NCBI RefSeq assembly: GCF_038502225.1
Contig: NC_091378.1
Span: 2,397,539-2,461,538 of the forward strand
Source: Cherax quadricarinatus
Lineage: Eukaryota; Arthropoda; Malacostraca; Decapoda; Parastacidae
DNA: 64,000 nt
Direction: 5' to 3'
Notes under the pieces: model-generated
Seen by the model: the letters and a program-made list of their open reading frames with translations, nothing else
Database searches by the model: none
What the model was told of the DNA's origin: nothing
Translations under genes and position numbers: made by a program
Shown: positions 41,201-54,940 of the stretch, piece after piece
How the letters are laid out: every line of letters starts with the position of its first letter
Position numbering within the stretch: position 1 is the first letter of the stretch

Positions 41201-44200
41201 TGGTGTGTCCTGCCACTCTCTGTGACACTGGTGGTGTGTCCTGCCACTCTCTGTGACACTGTTGGTGTGTCCTGCCACTCTCTGTGACACTGTTGGTGTG
41301 TCCTGCCACTCTCTGTGACACTGTTGGTGTGTCCTGCCACTCTCTGTGACACTGTTGGTGTGTCCTGCCACTCTCTGTGACACTGTTGGTGTGTCCTGTC
41401 ACTCTGTGACACTGGTGGTGTGCCCTGTCACTCTCTGTGATACTTGTGGTGTATCCTGCCACTCTCTGTGACACTGGTGGTGTGTCCAGCCACTCTCTGT
41501 GACACTGTTGGTGTGTCCTGTCACTCTGTGACACTGGTGGTTTGCCCTGTCACTCTCTGTGATACTTGTGTATCCTGCCACTCTCTGTGACACTGGTGGT
41601 GTGTCCTGCCACTCTGTGACACTGGTGGTGTGTCCTCTCACTCTGTGACACTGGTGGTGTGTCCTGCCACTCTCTGTGACACTGGTGGTGTGTCCTGCCA
41701 CTCTGTGACACTGGTGGTGTGTCCTGTCACTCTGTGACACTGGTGGTGTGTCCTGCCACTCTCTGTGACACTGGTGGTGTGTCCTACCACTCTGTGACAC
41801 TGGTGGTGTGTCCTACCACTCTGTGACACTGGTGGTGTGTCCTGCCACTCTGTGACACTGGTGGTGTGTCCTACCACTCTGTGACACTGGTGGTGTGTCC
41901 TACCACTCTGTGACACTGGTGGTGTGTCCTGCCACTCTGTGACACTGGTGGTGTGTCCTACCACTCTGTGACACTGGTGGTGTGTCCTGCCACTCTCTGT
42001 GACACTGGTGGTGTGTCCTGTCACTCTCTGTGACACTGTTGGTGTGTCCTGTCACTCTGTGACACTGGTGGTGTGTCCTGCCACTCTCTGTGACACTGGT
42101 GGTGTGTCCTGCCACTCTCTGTGACACTGTTGGTGTGTCCTGCCACTCTCTGTGACACTGGTGGTGTGTCCTGCCACTCTCTGTGACACTGTTGGTGTGT
42201 CCTGCCACTCTCTGTGACACTGGTGGTGTGTCCTGCCACTCTCTGTGACACTGTTGGTGTGTCCTGCCACTCTCTGTGACACTGTTGGTGTGTCCTGCCA
42301 CTCTCTGTGACACTGTTGGTGTGTCCTGCCACTCTCTGTGACACTGTTGGTGTGTCCTGCCACTCTCTGTGACACTGTTGGTGTGTCCTGTCACTCTGTG
42401 ACACTGGTGGTGTGCCCTGTCACTCTCTGTGATACTTGTGGTGTATCCTGCCACTCTCTGTGACACTGGTGGTGTGTCCTGCCACTCTCTGTGACACTGT
42501 TGGTGTGTCCTGTCACTCTGTGACACTGGTGGTGTGCCCTGTCACTCTCTGTGATACTTGTGTATCCTGCCACTCTCTGTGACACTGGTGGTGTGTCCTG
42601 CCACTGTGACACTGGTGGTGTGTCCTGTCACTCTGTGATACTTGTGGTGTATCCTGCCACTCTCTGTGACACTGGTGGTGTGTCCTGTCACTCTCTGTGA
42701 TACTGGTGGTGTATCCTGTCACTCTCTGTGACACTGTTGGTGTGTCCTGTCACTCTCTGTGACTCTGGTGGTGTGTCCTGCCACTGTCTGTGACACTGGC
42801 GGTGTGCCCTGCCACTCTCTTTGACACTGGCGGTGTGTCCTGTCACTCTCTGTGACTCTGGTGGTGTGTCCTGCCACTCTCTGTGACACTGGTGATGTGT
42901 CCTGCCACTCTCTGTGACACTGGTGGTGTGTCCTGCCACTCTCTGTGACTCTGGTGGTGTGTCCTGCCACTCTCTGTGACACTGGTGGTGTGTCCTGTCA
43001 CTCTCTGTGACTCTGGTGGTGTGTCCTGCCACTCTCTGTGACACTGGTGATGTGTCCTGCCACTCTTTATGACACTGGTGGTGTGTCCTGTCACTCTCTG
43101 TGACACTGGTGGTGTGTCCTGTCACTCTCTGTGACACTGGTGGTGTGTCCTGTCACTCTCTGTGACACTGGTGGTGTGTCCTGCCACTCTCTGTGACACT
43201 GGTGGTGTGTCCTGCCACTCTCTGTGACACTGGTGGTGTGTCCTGTCACTCTCTGTGACACTGGTGATGTGTCCTGCCACTCTCTGTGACACTGGTGGTG
43301 TGTCCTACCACTCTCTGTGACACTGGTGGTGTATCCTGCCACTCTCTGTGACACTGGTGGTGTGTCCTGCCCTCTCTGTGACACTGGTGGTGTGTCCTGT
43401 CACTCTCTGTGACACTGGTGATGTGTCCTGCCACTTTCTGTGACACTGGTGGTGTGTCCTGCCACTCTCTGTGACACTGGTGGTGTGTCCTGCCACTCTC
43501 TGTGACACTGGTGGTGTGTCCTGCCACTCTCTGTGACACTGGTGGTGTGTCCTGCCACTCTCTGTGACACTGGTGGTGTATCCTGCCACTCTCTGTGACA
43601 CTGGTGGTGTGTCCTGCCCTCTCTGTGACACTGGTGGTGTGTCCTGTCACTCTCTGTGACACTGGTGGTGTGTCCTGTCACTCTCTGTGACACTGGTGGT
43701 GTATCTTGTCACTCTCTGTGACACTGGTGATGTGTCCTGCCACTCTCTGTGACACTGGTGGTGTGTCCTGCCACTCTCTGTGACACTGGTGGTGTGTCCT
43801 GCCACTCTCTGTGACACTGGTGGTGTATCCTGCCACTCTCTGTGACACTGGTTGTGTGTCCTGCCCTCTCTGTGACACTGGTGGTGTGTCCTGTCACTCT
43901 CTGTGACACTGGTGGTGTGTCCTGTCACTCTCTGTGACACTGGTGGTGTATCCTGTCACTCTCTGTGACACTGGTGATGTGTCCTGCCACTCTCTGTGAC
44001 ACTGGTGGTGTGTCCTGTCACTCTCTGTGACACTGTTGGTGTGTCCTGCCCTCTCTGTGACACTGGTGGTGTGTCCTGTCACTCTCTGTGACACTGGTGA
44101 TGTGTCCTGCCACTCTCTGTGACACTGGTGGTGTGTCCTGCCCTCTCTGTGACACTGGTGGTGTGTCCTGTCACTCTCTGTGACACTGGTGGTGTGTCCT

Positions 44201-47200
44201 GCCACTCTCTGTGACACTGGTGATGTGTCCTGCCACTCTGTGACACTGGTGGTGTGTCCTGTCACTCTGTGACACTGGTGGTGTGTCCTGCCACTCTCTG
44301 TGACACTGGTGGTGTGTCCTGTCACTCTCTGTGACACTGGTGGTGTGTCCTGTCACTCTCTGTGACACTTGGTGTGTCCTGCCACTCTCTGTGACACTGG
44401 CGGTGTGCCCTGCCACTCTCTGTGACACTGGCGGTGTGTCCTGCCACTCTCTGTGACACTGGCGGTGTGCCCTGCCACTCTCTGTGACACTGGCGGTGTG
44501 TCCTGCCACTCTCTGTGACACTGGCGGTGTGCCCTGCCACTCTCTGTGACACTGGTGGTGTGTCCTGTCACTCTCTGTGACACTGGTGGTGTGTCCTGCC
44601 ACTCTCTGTGACACTGGTGATGTGTCCTGCCACTCTCTGTGACACTGGTGGTGTGTCCTGTCACTCTCTGTGACTCTGGTGGTGTGTCCTGCCACTCTCT
44701 GTGACACTGGCGGTGTGCCCTGCCACTCTCTGTGACACTGGCGGTGTGTCCTGTCACTCTCTGTGACTCTGGTGGTGTGTCCTGCCACTCTCTGTGACAC
44801 TGGTGATGTGTCCTGCCACTCTCTGTGACACTGGTGGTGTGTCCTGCCACTCTCTGTGACTCTGGTGGTGTGTCCTGCCACTCTCTGTGACACTGGTGGT
44901 GTGTCCTGTCACTCTCTGTGACTCTGGTGGTGTGTCCTGCCACTCTCTGTGACACTGGTGATGTGTCCTGCCACTCTTTATGACACTGGTGGTGTGTCCT
45001 GTCACTCTCTGTGACACTGGTGGTGTGTCCTGTCACTCTCTGTGACACTGGTGGTGTGTCCTGTCACTCTCTGTGACACTGGTGATGTGTCCTGCCACTC
45101 TCTGTGACACTGGTGGTGTGTCCTGCCACTCTCTGTGACACTGGTGGTGTGTCCTGTCACTCTCTGTGACACTGGTGATGTGTCCTGCCACTCTCTGTGA
45201 CACTGGTGGTGTGTCCTGCCACTCTCTGTGACACTGGTGGTGTATCCTGCCACTCTCTGTGACACTGGCGGTGTGTCCTGCCGTCTCTGTGACACTGGTG
45301 GTGTGTCCTGCCACTCTCTGTGACACTGGTGGTGTGTCCTGCCACTCTCTGTGACACTGGTGGTGTGTCCTGCCACTCTCTGTGACACTGGTGGTGTGTC
45401 CTGCCACTCTCTGTGACACTGGTGGTGTGTCCTGCCACTCTCTGTGACACTGGTGGTGTGTCCTGCCACTCTCTGTGACACTGGTGGTGTATCCTGCCAC
45501 TCTCTGTGACACTGGTGGTGTGTCCTGCCCTCTCTGTGACACTGGTGGTGTGTCCTGTCACTCTCTGTGACACTGGTGGTGTGTCCTGTCACTCTCTGTG
45601 ACACTGGTGGTGTATCTTGTCACTCTCTGTGACACTGGTGATGTGTCCTGCCACTCTCTGTGACACTGGTGGTGTGTCCTGCCACTCTCTGTGACACTGG
45701 TGGTGTGTCCTGCCACTCTCTGTGACACTGGTGGTGTATCCTGCCACTCTCTGTGACATTGGTGGTGTGTCCTGCCCTCTCTGTGACACTGGTGGTGTGT
45801 CCTGTCACTCTCTGTGACACTGGTGGTGTATCCTGTCACTCTCTGTGACACTGGTGATGTGTCCTGCCACTCTCTGTGACACTGGTGGTGTGTCCTGTCA
45901 CTCTCTGTGACACTGGTGGTGTGTCCTGCCCTCTCTGTGACACTGGTGGTGTGTCCTGTCACTCTCTGTGACACTGGTGATGTGTCCTGCCACTCTCTGT
46001 GACACTGGTGGTGTGTCCTGCCCTCTCTGTGACACTGGTGGTGTGTCCTGTCACTCTCTGTGACACTGGTGGTGTGTCCTGCCACTCTCTGTGACACTGG
46101 TGATGTGTCCTGCCACTCTGTGACACTGGTGGTGTGTCCTGTCACTCTGTGACACTGGTGGTGTGTCCTGCCACTCTCTGTGACACTGGTGGTGTGTCCT
46201 GTCACTCTCTGTGACACTGGTGGTGTGTCCTGTCACTCTCTGTGACACTTGGTGTGTCCTGCCACTCTCTGTGACACTGGCGGTGTGCCCTGCCACTCTC
46301 TGTGACACTGGCGGTGTGTCCTGCCACTCTCTGTGACACTGGCGGTGTGCCCTGCCACTCTCTGTGACACTGGCGGTGTGTCCTGCCACTCTCTGTGACA
46401 CTGGCGGTGTGCCCTGCCACTCTCTGTGACACTGGTGGTGTGTCCTGTCACTCTCTGTGACACTGGTGGTGTGTCCTGCCACTCTCTGTGACACTGGTGA
46501 TGTGTCCTGCCACTCTCTGTGACACTGGTGGTGTGTCCTGTCACTCTCTGTGACACTGGTGGTGTGTCCTGCCACTCTCTGTGACACTGGTGGTGTGTCC
46601 TGTCACTCTCTGTGACACTGGTGGTGTGTCCTGCCACTCTCTGTGACACTGGTGGTGTGTCCTGTCACTCTCTGTGACACTGTTGGTGTGTCCTGCCACT
46701 CTCTGTGACACTGGCGGTGTGCCCTGCCACTCTCTGTGACACTGGCGGTGTGTCCTGCCACTCTCTGTGACACTGGTGGTGTGTCCTGCCACTCTCTGTG
46801 ACACTGGTGGTGTGTCCTGCCACTCTTTATGACACTGGCGGTGTGTCCTGTCACTCTCTGTGACACTGGTGGTGTGTCCTGTCACTCTCTGTGACACTGG
46901 CGGTGTGTCCTGCCACTCTTTATGACACTGGTGGTGTGTCCTGCCACTCTCTGTGACACTGGCGGTGTGCCCTGCCACTCTCTGTGACACTGGCGGTGTG
47001 TCCTGCCACTCTCTGTGACACTGGTGGTGTGTCCTGCCACTTTCTGTGACACTGGTGGTGTGTCCTGTCACTCTCTGTGACACTGGTGATGTGTCCTGCC
47101 ACTCTCTGTGACACTGGTGGTGTGTCCTGCCACTCTCTGTGACACTGGTGGTGTGTCCTGTCACTCTCTGTGACACTGGTGATGTGTCCTGCCACTCTCT

Positions 47201-48112
47201 GTGACACTGGTGGTGTGTCCTGCCACTTTCTGTGACACTGGTGGTGTGTCCTGTCACTCTCTGTGACACTGGTGATGTGTCCTGCCACTCTCTGTGACAC
47301 TGGTGGTGTGTCCTGCCACTTTCTGTAACACTGGTGGTGTGTCCTGTCACTCTCTGTGACACTGGTGATGTGTCCTGCCACTTTCTGTGACACTGGTGGT
47401 GTGTCCTGTCACTCTCTGTGACACTGGTGATGTGTCCTGCCACTCTCTGTGACACTGGTGGTGTGTCCTGCCACTCTCTTTGACACTGGTGGTGTATCCT
47501 GCCACTCTCTGTGACACTGGTGGTGTGTTCTGCCGTCTCTGTGACACTGGTGGTGTGTCCTGCCCTCTCTGTGACACTGGTGGTGTGTCCTGCCGTCTCT
47601 GTGACACTGGTGGTGTGTCCTCCCGTCTCTGTGACACTGATGGTGTGTCCTGCCACTCTCTGTGACACTGGTGGTGTGTCCTGCCACTCTCTGTGACACT
47701 GGTGGTGTGTCCTGCCGTCTCTGTGACACTGGTGGTGTGTCCTACCGTCTCTGTGACACTTGTGGTGTGTCCTGCCGTCTCTGTGACACTGGTGGTGTGT
47801 CCTGCCTTCTCTGTGACACTGGTGGTGTGTCCTGCCTTCTCTGTGACACTGGTGGTGTGTCCTGCCGTCTCTGTGACACTGGTGGTGTGTCCTGCCTTCT
47901 CTGTGACACTGGTGGTGTGTCCTGCCGTCTCTGTGACACTGGTGGTGTGTCCTGCCGTCTCTGTGACACTGGTGGTGTGTCCTGCCGTCTCTGTGACACT
48001 GGTGGTGTGTCCTGCCGTCTCTGTGACACTGGTGGTGTGTCCTGCCGTCTCTGTGACACTGGTGGTGTGTCCTGCCGTCTCTGTGACACTGGTGGTGTGT
48101 CCTGCCACTCTG
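38298..48112 (+). repeat. 9.8-kb minisatellite, 31-bp unit, higher-order duplicated
   Basis: About 320 units of tgtgacactggtggtgtgtc, then ctgccactctc. Variants lack a CT (29 bp), lack cctgcca (26 bp), or carry tgttggt, ggcggtg, gactctgg or ggtgatg. Sub-domains: 38.3-39.2 kb; a 57-bp dimer repeated about eight times (39244-39665); 40.9-42.5 kb, where a block recurs at about 0.99 kb; 42.8-46.5 kb, where a block of about 1.9 kb recurs; and a terminal 30-bp form (cctgccgtctctgtgacact; 47.5-48.1 kb). The minus strand is largely stop-free, giving many open frames that are artefacts. Confidence 0.97.
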
Positions 48113-48619
48113 TATGTTGCATATGTGATATACTTGTGACCAATATTGAGGGCGCTTCTAGCCTTTCCCCTGCATACTGGCCTGAGACCCTGAATCAGAG
48201 ATCCTGTTTGATTCACCTGAATTGTAGCGGCCAGGGTCTTGCCCATCTGGTGACCCGGCAACCATACATCTTGATACAAGGAATTCTTCAACACTACTTA
48301 CACAAGTGAATTGTTCCACTGTGACTCCGCCTCCTGCTGCTTCGACTCGCCTGACTACATAATACAAGCCACTTCTTCGACCATATGCTGTAATTTCTTC
48401 ACGATTGATGGACCAAACACATCGATTCCAGGCTGAGGGACTGATTACCTCAAACAAGTGTCTTATTCTTCAAGGATATGTATTGACACTGTAGTCTGCA
48501 GTAATTATACCTATAGTCCCTTCCTCTTCACTGACTTTATATATTTTCTCTCAGATCTTTCACTGGGGTTGGTTGTTATAGTATTGTGTATGTAGGGCAC
48601 CGGGACCTCAAACTCTTTA
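48113..48619. other. Non-coding intron 2 sequence
   Basis: No gene or repeat recognised after the array. Confidence 0.5.
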
Positions 48620-48750
48620 TGTTAAGTAAAGGGATATAAGTGCAACTGATGCGACATTTTACTGACAAACCTCCTAGAGAGCGAAACGTTGCCACAATAA
48701 AACGTCGCATTAGTTACACTTGAGTCGTTTTACTTATATTGTCGGTAATT
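48620..48750 (+). repeat. Hammerhead-type repeat, partial copy of the 19.9-kb family
   Basis: The sequence gagagcgaaacgttgccaca, then ataaaacgtcgcattagt and acacttgagtcgttttactt, matches the right arm at 19.9 kb. The left arm is reduced to gtgcaactgatgcgacattt. The CUGANGA box is missing. Confidence 0.65.
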
Positions 48751-49234
48751 TTACCATCCTTAATACACATCTTTATTGTATATACATTATTACCAGGTAT
48801 CTCTCTCCTATGCAATCCAGAGAGAACAATCCAGCTGTGGCATCTTTCTTGCCCTGTAGAGGAACCCTCGACACGGAACAATGTTACAATCCTGAGAACA
48901 CAAGTGATTTAAAAAGCAACAACATTACCTTTGCTTGTTTTGTTTTGAAAGTTCTCATTCATCCTGTCCATTTTCTTGTTACATTTTCTTTATCATATTT
49001 ATTTTGTTTTCTAGACGACTGATCCTCTGACATTGAATACAGAGTGACGGATGGTACTTGTGGGGGTAAGAAAGATAGGTAGAGACGGAATAGGAAGGAC
49101 AGTGGGTAAATTTACCTCTTGATTTAATTGACAAAGACAGTGAGAAGTTTTGTGTTTATTTTCCAAATGGGTAGTTTTGTCTGTCTTGTAGTGGTTGTAA
49201 TATTTCAGTTTGTAGAGGACAAATTACTTAAAAG
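48751..49234. other. Non-coding intron 2 sequence
   Basis: No gene. The 100-codon open frame at 48720-49022 shows no recognisable motif. Confidence 0.5.
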
Positions 49235-49390
49235 AGATGGTAGGTGTAAGGTTTGTCAGGAAACGGGACAAGTGTTTCCTGACGTGGGTCTTAGTCATAT
49301 GATGACCCGGAGCTGGAGCTTTTAGTCATCTGACCGAGGCCTTCCGCTGACTTACCCCTCCACCCCTTTAAAAATTAGGGTTATGATTAT
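49235..49390 (+). repeat. Dispersed repeat, copy 1 of a pair
   Basis: Shares gtcaggaaa.ggacaagtgt, then cttagtcatatgatga, gaccgag/gaccgat, cttcc.ctg.cttac and accccttcaaaaatta with 59705-59855 in the same orientation. About 150 bp, internally containing the small inverted repeat aggaaac/gtttcct. Non-coding; family unknown to me. Confidence 0.7.
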
Positions 49391-50506
49391 AACCATTTGT
49401 AATCATTATTAAGTAAGAGAGAGTATCATTGATTGGTTTGGCATCTCTTGTTTTGAGGCTTCTTGCTATCAGAGCTGTTATTTTCCTTGCAATTATGATG
49501 GAATAAGATCTTGCCACTGCAGGAGCCACTTGATGTAACCTAAGTTCTAGGTACTTTTATTAAACTCATGATTCACTAGTTTTCAGTGGTATTTTAATTT
49601 TTTTTGTAGCTGTCCAGCGTTTTATGACGAGTTCTTCCCATTATATAATGAGAAATTTTATTGATCCTCGCAGTGTTCAGTGTCTGACACGAGGAAGTAC
49701 TGCCGCTTGTGTCTGTGAGAAGAGGAACCTGACACACGTTTACCTTATATAAATAACAACATGGATTGCCAATTATCCTCACTATATATGGATTCCAGAC
49801 ACTGACTGCTAACTTGCTTATCCTTGTATGGTGCTGCTGGTCTCCCACACCCTCGTCGTTCTCTCTACCTTAACCGATTATTCCTCCTTTATTTGTGCCC
49901 GTAACAAAGTCAGGGTTCATGGGAGCGAAAGAGTCTTCTCTTGCAAGGGAAGCTAGTGTGTTGGGTATATTCTAAGGAACGTCCTTGTTACTCATAACGA
50001 AGTGAGTGAAGTGTACCTTTGATATACCTTTGATGAGTGTCGAGAGTCTTACCACTCTCGGAGCCCGGCCATGGACCAGGCTCATGTTGGTTACCCTCCC
50101 GCACTGTCTTCCACTCTCCCTTCATACAGCCACGTCAAGGTTGGAACTAACCAAGCGTGTTCAAGCCTTTCCTAACTCCACTGAAGGGTATATACACGAG
50201 GTCAGCATCTCTCGGTCTATATACACATGGAGATATGTATCTCGTATAGTATATATACTGAGAGTTTACATCCATCCCTGTTTTAGAGATGCAAGTATCT
50301 TGTCTTAGTATTGCAAAGGTGATATTCAACTTTACAGATCTTCGTGTAGATGATAAACTTTAAACCCAAGACACCAAACCCCACTTAATCTCCCTCCTCA
50401 TCTCTGCCTCTCCCTTGTATGTTCCTGGTTCCTGGTGTATACTCGTTCTTCCTACAAAGGGTGTGTTTGAAATTTGTATAACATACCGAGTGTCCCACTG
50501 TAAAGC
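49391..50506. other. Non-coding stretch with small repeat traces
   Basis: 50055-50090 (agcccggccatggaccaggc) may be a minus-strand scrap of a CR1 3' end. 50319-50366 (ggtgatattcaac, then cttcgtgtagatgataaact) is another copy of the dispersed repeat at 131-392 and 37.4 kb. No gene is seen. Confidence 0.5.
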
Positions 50507-52551
50507 TTGGTTTATATCGGCTTGGAAGCTTACTGTGTTCTCGGTTTATATCGGCTTGGAAGCTTACTGTGTTCTCGGTTTATATCGGCTTGGAAGCTTA
50601 CTGTGTTCTCGGTTTATATCGGCTTGGAAGCTTACTGTGTTTTCGGTTTATATCGGCTTGGAAGCTTACTGTGTTCTCGGTTTATATCGGCTTGGAAGCT
50701 TACTGTGTTTTCGGTTTATATCGGCTTGGAAGCTTACTGTGTTTTCAGTTTATATCGGCTTGGAAGCTTACTGTGTTCTTGGTTTATATCGGCTTGGAAG
50801 CTTACTGTGTTCTTGGTTTATATCGGCTTGGAAGCTTACTGTGTTCTTGGTTTATATCGGCTTGGAAGCTTACTGTGTTCTTGGTTTATATCGGCTTGGA
50901 AGCTTACTGTGTTCTCAGTTTATATCGAATTGGAAGCTTACTGTGTTCTTGGTTTATATCGGCTTGGAAGCTTACTGTGTTCTTGGTTTATATCGACTTG
51001 GAAGCTTACTGTGTTCTTGGTTTATATCGGCTTGGAAGCTTACTGTGTTCTCTGTTTATATCGACTTGGAAGCTTACTGTGTTCTTGGTTTATATCGGCT
51101 TGGAAGCTTACTGTGTTCTTGGTTTATATCGGCTTGGAAGCTTACTGTGTTCTTGGTTTATATCGGCTTGGAAGCTTACTGTGTTCTTGGTTTATATCGA
51201 CTTGGAAGCTTACTGTGTTCTTGGTTTATATCTGTTTGGAAGCTTACTGTGTTCTTGGTTTATATCGGCTTGGAAGCTTACTGTGTTCTTGGTTTATATC
51301 TGTTTGGAAGCTTACTGTGTTCTTGGTTTATATCTGTTTGGAAGCTTACTGTGTTCTTGGTTTATATCGGCTTGGAAGCTTACTGTGTTCTTGGTTTATA
51401 TCTGTTTGGAAGCTTACTGTGTTCTTGGTTTATATCTGTTTGGAAGCTTACTGTGTTCTTGGTTTATATCGGCTTGGAAGCTGTGTTCTTGGTTTATATT
51501 TGTTTGGAAGCTTACTGTGTTCTTGGTTTATATCGGCTTGGAAGCTTACTGTGTTCTTGGTTTATATCTGTTTGGAAGCTTACTGTGTTCTTGGTTTATA
51601 TCTGTTTGGAAGCTTACTGTGTTCTTGGTTTATATCGGCTTGGAAGCTTACTGTGTTCTTGGTTTATATCTGTTTGGAAGCTTACTGTGTTCTTGGTTTA
51701 TATCTGTTTGGAAGCTTACTGTGTTCTTGGTTTATATCGGCTTGGAAGCTTACTGTGTTCTTGGTTTATATCTGTTTGGAAGCTTACTGTGTTCTTGGTT
51801 TATATCGGCTTGGAAGCTTACTGTGTTCTTGGTTTATATCTGTTTGGAAGCTTACTGTGTTCTTGGTTTATATCTGTTTGGAAGCTTACTGTGTTCTTGG
51901 TTTATATCGGCTTGGAAGCTTACTGTGTTCTTGGTTTATATCTGTTTGGAAGCTTACTGTGTTCTTGGTTTATATCGGCTTGGAAGCTTACTGTGTTCTT
52001 GGTTTATATCTGTTTGGAAGCTTACTGTGTTCTTGGTTTATATCGGCTTGGAAGCTTACTGTGTTCTTGGTTTATATCTGTTTGGAAGCTTACTGTGTTC
52101 TTGGTTTATATCGGCTTGGAAGCTTACTGTGTTCTTGGTTTATATGTGTTTGGAAGCTTACTGTGTTCTTGGTTTATATCGGCTTGGAAGCTTACTGTGT
52201 TCTTGGTTTATATCTGTTTGGAAGCTTACTGTGTTCTTGGTTTATATCGACTTGGAAGCTTACTGTGTTCTTGGTTTATATCTGTTTGGAAGCTTACTGT
52301 GTTCTTGGTTTATATCGGCTTGGAAGCTTACTGTGTTCTTGGTTTATATCGGCTTGGAAGCTTACTGTGTTCTTGGTTTATATCGGCTTGGAAGCTTACT
52401 GTGTTCTTGGTTTATATCGGCTTGGAAGCTTACTGTGTTCTTGGTTTATATCTGTTTGGAAGCTTACTGTGTTCTTGGTTTATATCGGCTTGGAAGCTTA
52501 CCGTGTTCTTGGTTTATATCTGTTTGGAAGCTTACTGTGTTCTTGGTTTAT
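50507..52551 (+). repeat. 34-bp minisatellite
   Basis: About 60 copies of a unit tatatcggcttggaagctta plus ctgtgttcttggtt. Variants tatctgtttgg and tatcgacttgg alternate; early units have tgttctcgg. One unit near 51480 lacks tta. No stop occurs in any + frame, so three overlapping frames of 670-750 codons are open; with a 34-bp period these cannot encode a stable repeat protein and I treat them as artefacts. Confidence 0.97.
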
Positions 52552-52799
52552 ACTTCTCACATACTTATTCTGTTATCTGTGTTTTGATTCTTTGTTGACA
52601 TCAGACGTGAGAATAAGGAGAGACACACTGATGGCTATATATTTTTTTTCTACTTTAGATAAGAATGATAAGATCTACAGTTGCTTATATATAAAGATTA
52701 ATATATGTGTATTACTCACATTCAGTAGTACTGAAATAATGCGTCTGTTTTCCTTCTATCAGTATTTATAAAGTTTGGAGTTTATCACCGTTAAATAAG
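52552..52799. other. Non-coding spacer
   Basis: AT-rich, no feature recognised. Confidence 0.5.
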
Positions 52800-53115
52800 C
52801 ATCACGTTATTTTCGTTTGGTCTTTTTAGGTTTTTGGGGATATGTTTGTATTTTTGTTTTTTTGTATCTTCTAAAGAGACTATGTCTTATTTTGGTATCG
52901 TCTGTAAAGGATGATATGAAGCTATGGTCAGTGTGTAAGTTATCAGTCCATGGTCACACTTGTCAACTGCCTTTGTCAAATTTATGTAGATCACATATAC
53001 GTTTTGTTTACCTTCCAATTTCTCAGTGATTTTGCCAGTGGGATCTACTAAGTGTAAACCATGACGTTCCTGCTGTAAACCCATGTTGACTCATATTCAC
53101 GCTTTCTTTATAATT
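52800..53115 (-). pseudogene. CR1-type LINE reverse transcriptase fragment
   Basis: On the minus strand: SQHGFTAGTSW, then VYVIYINLTKAVDKCDHGL, then FTDDTKI. These match QHGFRAGRSC, DVIYTDFAKAFDKCDHG and FADDTRI in the intact ORF2. The region between the second and third motif is deleted, and DF.KAFD has decayed to NLTKAVD. It is a dead fragment with stops and an internal deletion. Confidence 0.75.
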
Positions 53116-53154
53116 AGTAAGTTAATATCTTAGCAGCCTTTCAAAGCCTTGCCA

Positions 53155-53228
53155 TGTATGGTGTGGTGGCTCGGGGAATTATCTTGCCTACGGCCCGGTC
53201 TTATACCAGGCCTCCTAGGTTGGAAAGT
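53155..53228 (-). pseudogene. CR1 3'-end scrap
   Basis: The minus strand reads aggaggcctggtataagacc, then gggccgt, matching the ggaggcctggtcgtggaccg segment near the LINE 3' end. Confidence 0.5.
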
Positions 53229-53777
53229 CATTATCACAGCACTGAGAACTATTAAGAAGCACATAGGAAAGTAATGTGTATTTTGAATATAGAAAGAAGT
53301 TTGAGACATAATAAGAGATAGGAAATCCTGCTAATCTAATTTTCTGTCATTACTCTGTTACCTCATTTGTAAAGTGTGTAAGGTTGGTGTAGTTTGGAGT
53401 GAAGGTGAGATAAACTCGCTGTTAGGGGTAATCAGTTTTGTCTCGACTCAAGACGCGCGGGAGTCCGTGACGTCATAGCTAACAAGCGAGGCCGAGTATA
53501 ATTGTTATTTAAATTACTGGCTACTCTAGATACTACACAAGTATCTCTGCTGACAGATGGAGCTGGCTCAACATTTTACAGCATTGTTATTTCACCTAAA
53601 TTTGTTTTCTTTTATCCAGGGTACAGTACTGAGTATTGTCTCTAGTGGTATTTTGCATATCCTAATATATACAAGGAATCATTCCTAGGTGCAGAGTCGA
53701 TGTTGATATTGCCAGGACTAACTGCTGAATTTATAGACATATTGTCAGACTAACCTGGTGAGATTATTGATATTCAT
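53229..53777. other. Non-coding intron 2 sequence
   Basis: No gene or repeat recognised. Confidence 0.5.
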
Positions 53778-53790
53778 ATACACACACACA

Positions 53791-53882
<92 letters not shown>
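53778..53882 (+). repeat. Compound (CA)n(TA)n microsatellite
   Basis: CA to about 53825, then TA to about 53880. Confidence 0.97.
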
Positions 53883-53883
<1 letters not shown>

Positions 53884-54099
53884 CTAAATGTAGGTTGGTA
53901 GACAGCAACCGCCCAGGGAGGTACTACCATCCTGCCAAGTGAGTGTAAAACGAAAGCCTGTAATTGTTCTACATGATGGTAGGATTGCTGGTGTCCATTT
54001 TTCTGTCTCATAAACACGCAAGGTTTCAGGTACATCTTGCTACTTCTACTTACACTTAGGTCACACTACACATACATGTACAAACATATATATACACAC
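53883..54099. other. Non-coding spacer
   Basis: No gene. A gttggtagacagcaaccgcc piece suggests another short decayed repeat. Confidence 0.4.
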
Positions 54100-54345
54100 C
54101 CCTCTGGGTTTTCTATTTTCTTACTAGTTCTTGTTCTTGTTTATTTCCTCTTATCTCCATGGGGAAGTGGAACAGAATTCTTCCTCCTTAAGCCATGCGT
54201 GTTGTAAGAGGCGACAAAAATGCCGAGAGCAAGGGTCTAGTAACCTCTTCTCCTGTATATATTACTAAATGTAAAAGGAGAAGCTTTCGTTTTTCCTTTC
54301 GGGCCACCCCGCCTTGGTGGGATACGGCCGGTGTGTTGAAAGAAA
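54100..54345 (+). mobile_element. SINE-like repeat sharing its 3' tail with the following LINE
   Basis: It contains tctccatggggaagtggaac, then ccatgcgtgttgtaagaggc, and ends tcgggccaccccgccttggt then gggatacggccggtg and a (TA)n tract. The final about 45 bp match the 3' end of the LINE fragment at 55135-55190 and the tail at 10276-10332. It has no ORF. Confidence 0.7.

Positions 54346-54940
<595 letters not shown>

Noticed and set aside
38482..48294. Dozens of SQRVAGHTTSVTES-type open frames
   Set aside because: By-products of the 31-bp unit, which has few stops on the minus strand.
50415..52771. Three overlapping open frames of about 670-750 codons on the + strand
   Set aside because: The 34-bp unit lacks stops in all frames; the protein would change frame with each unit.
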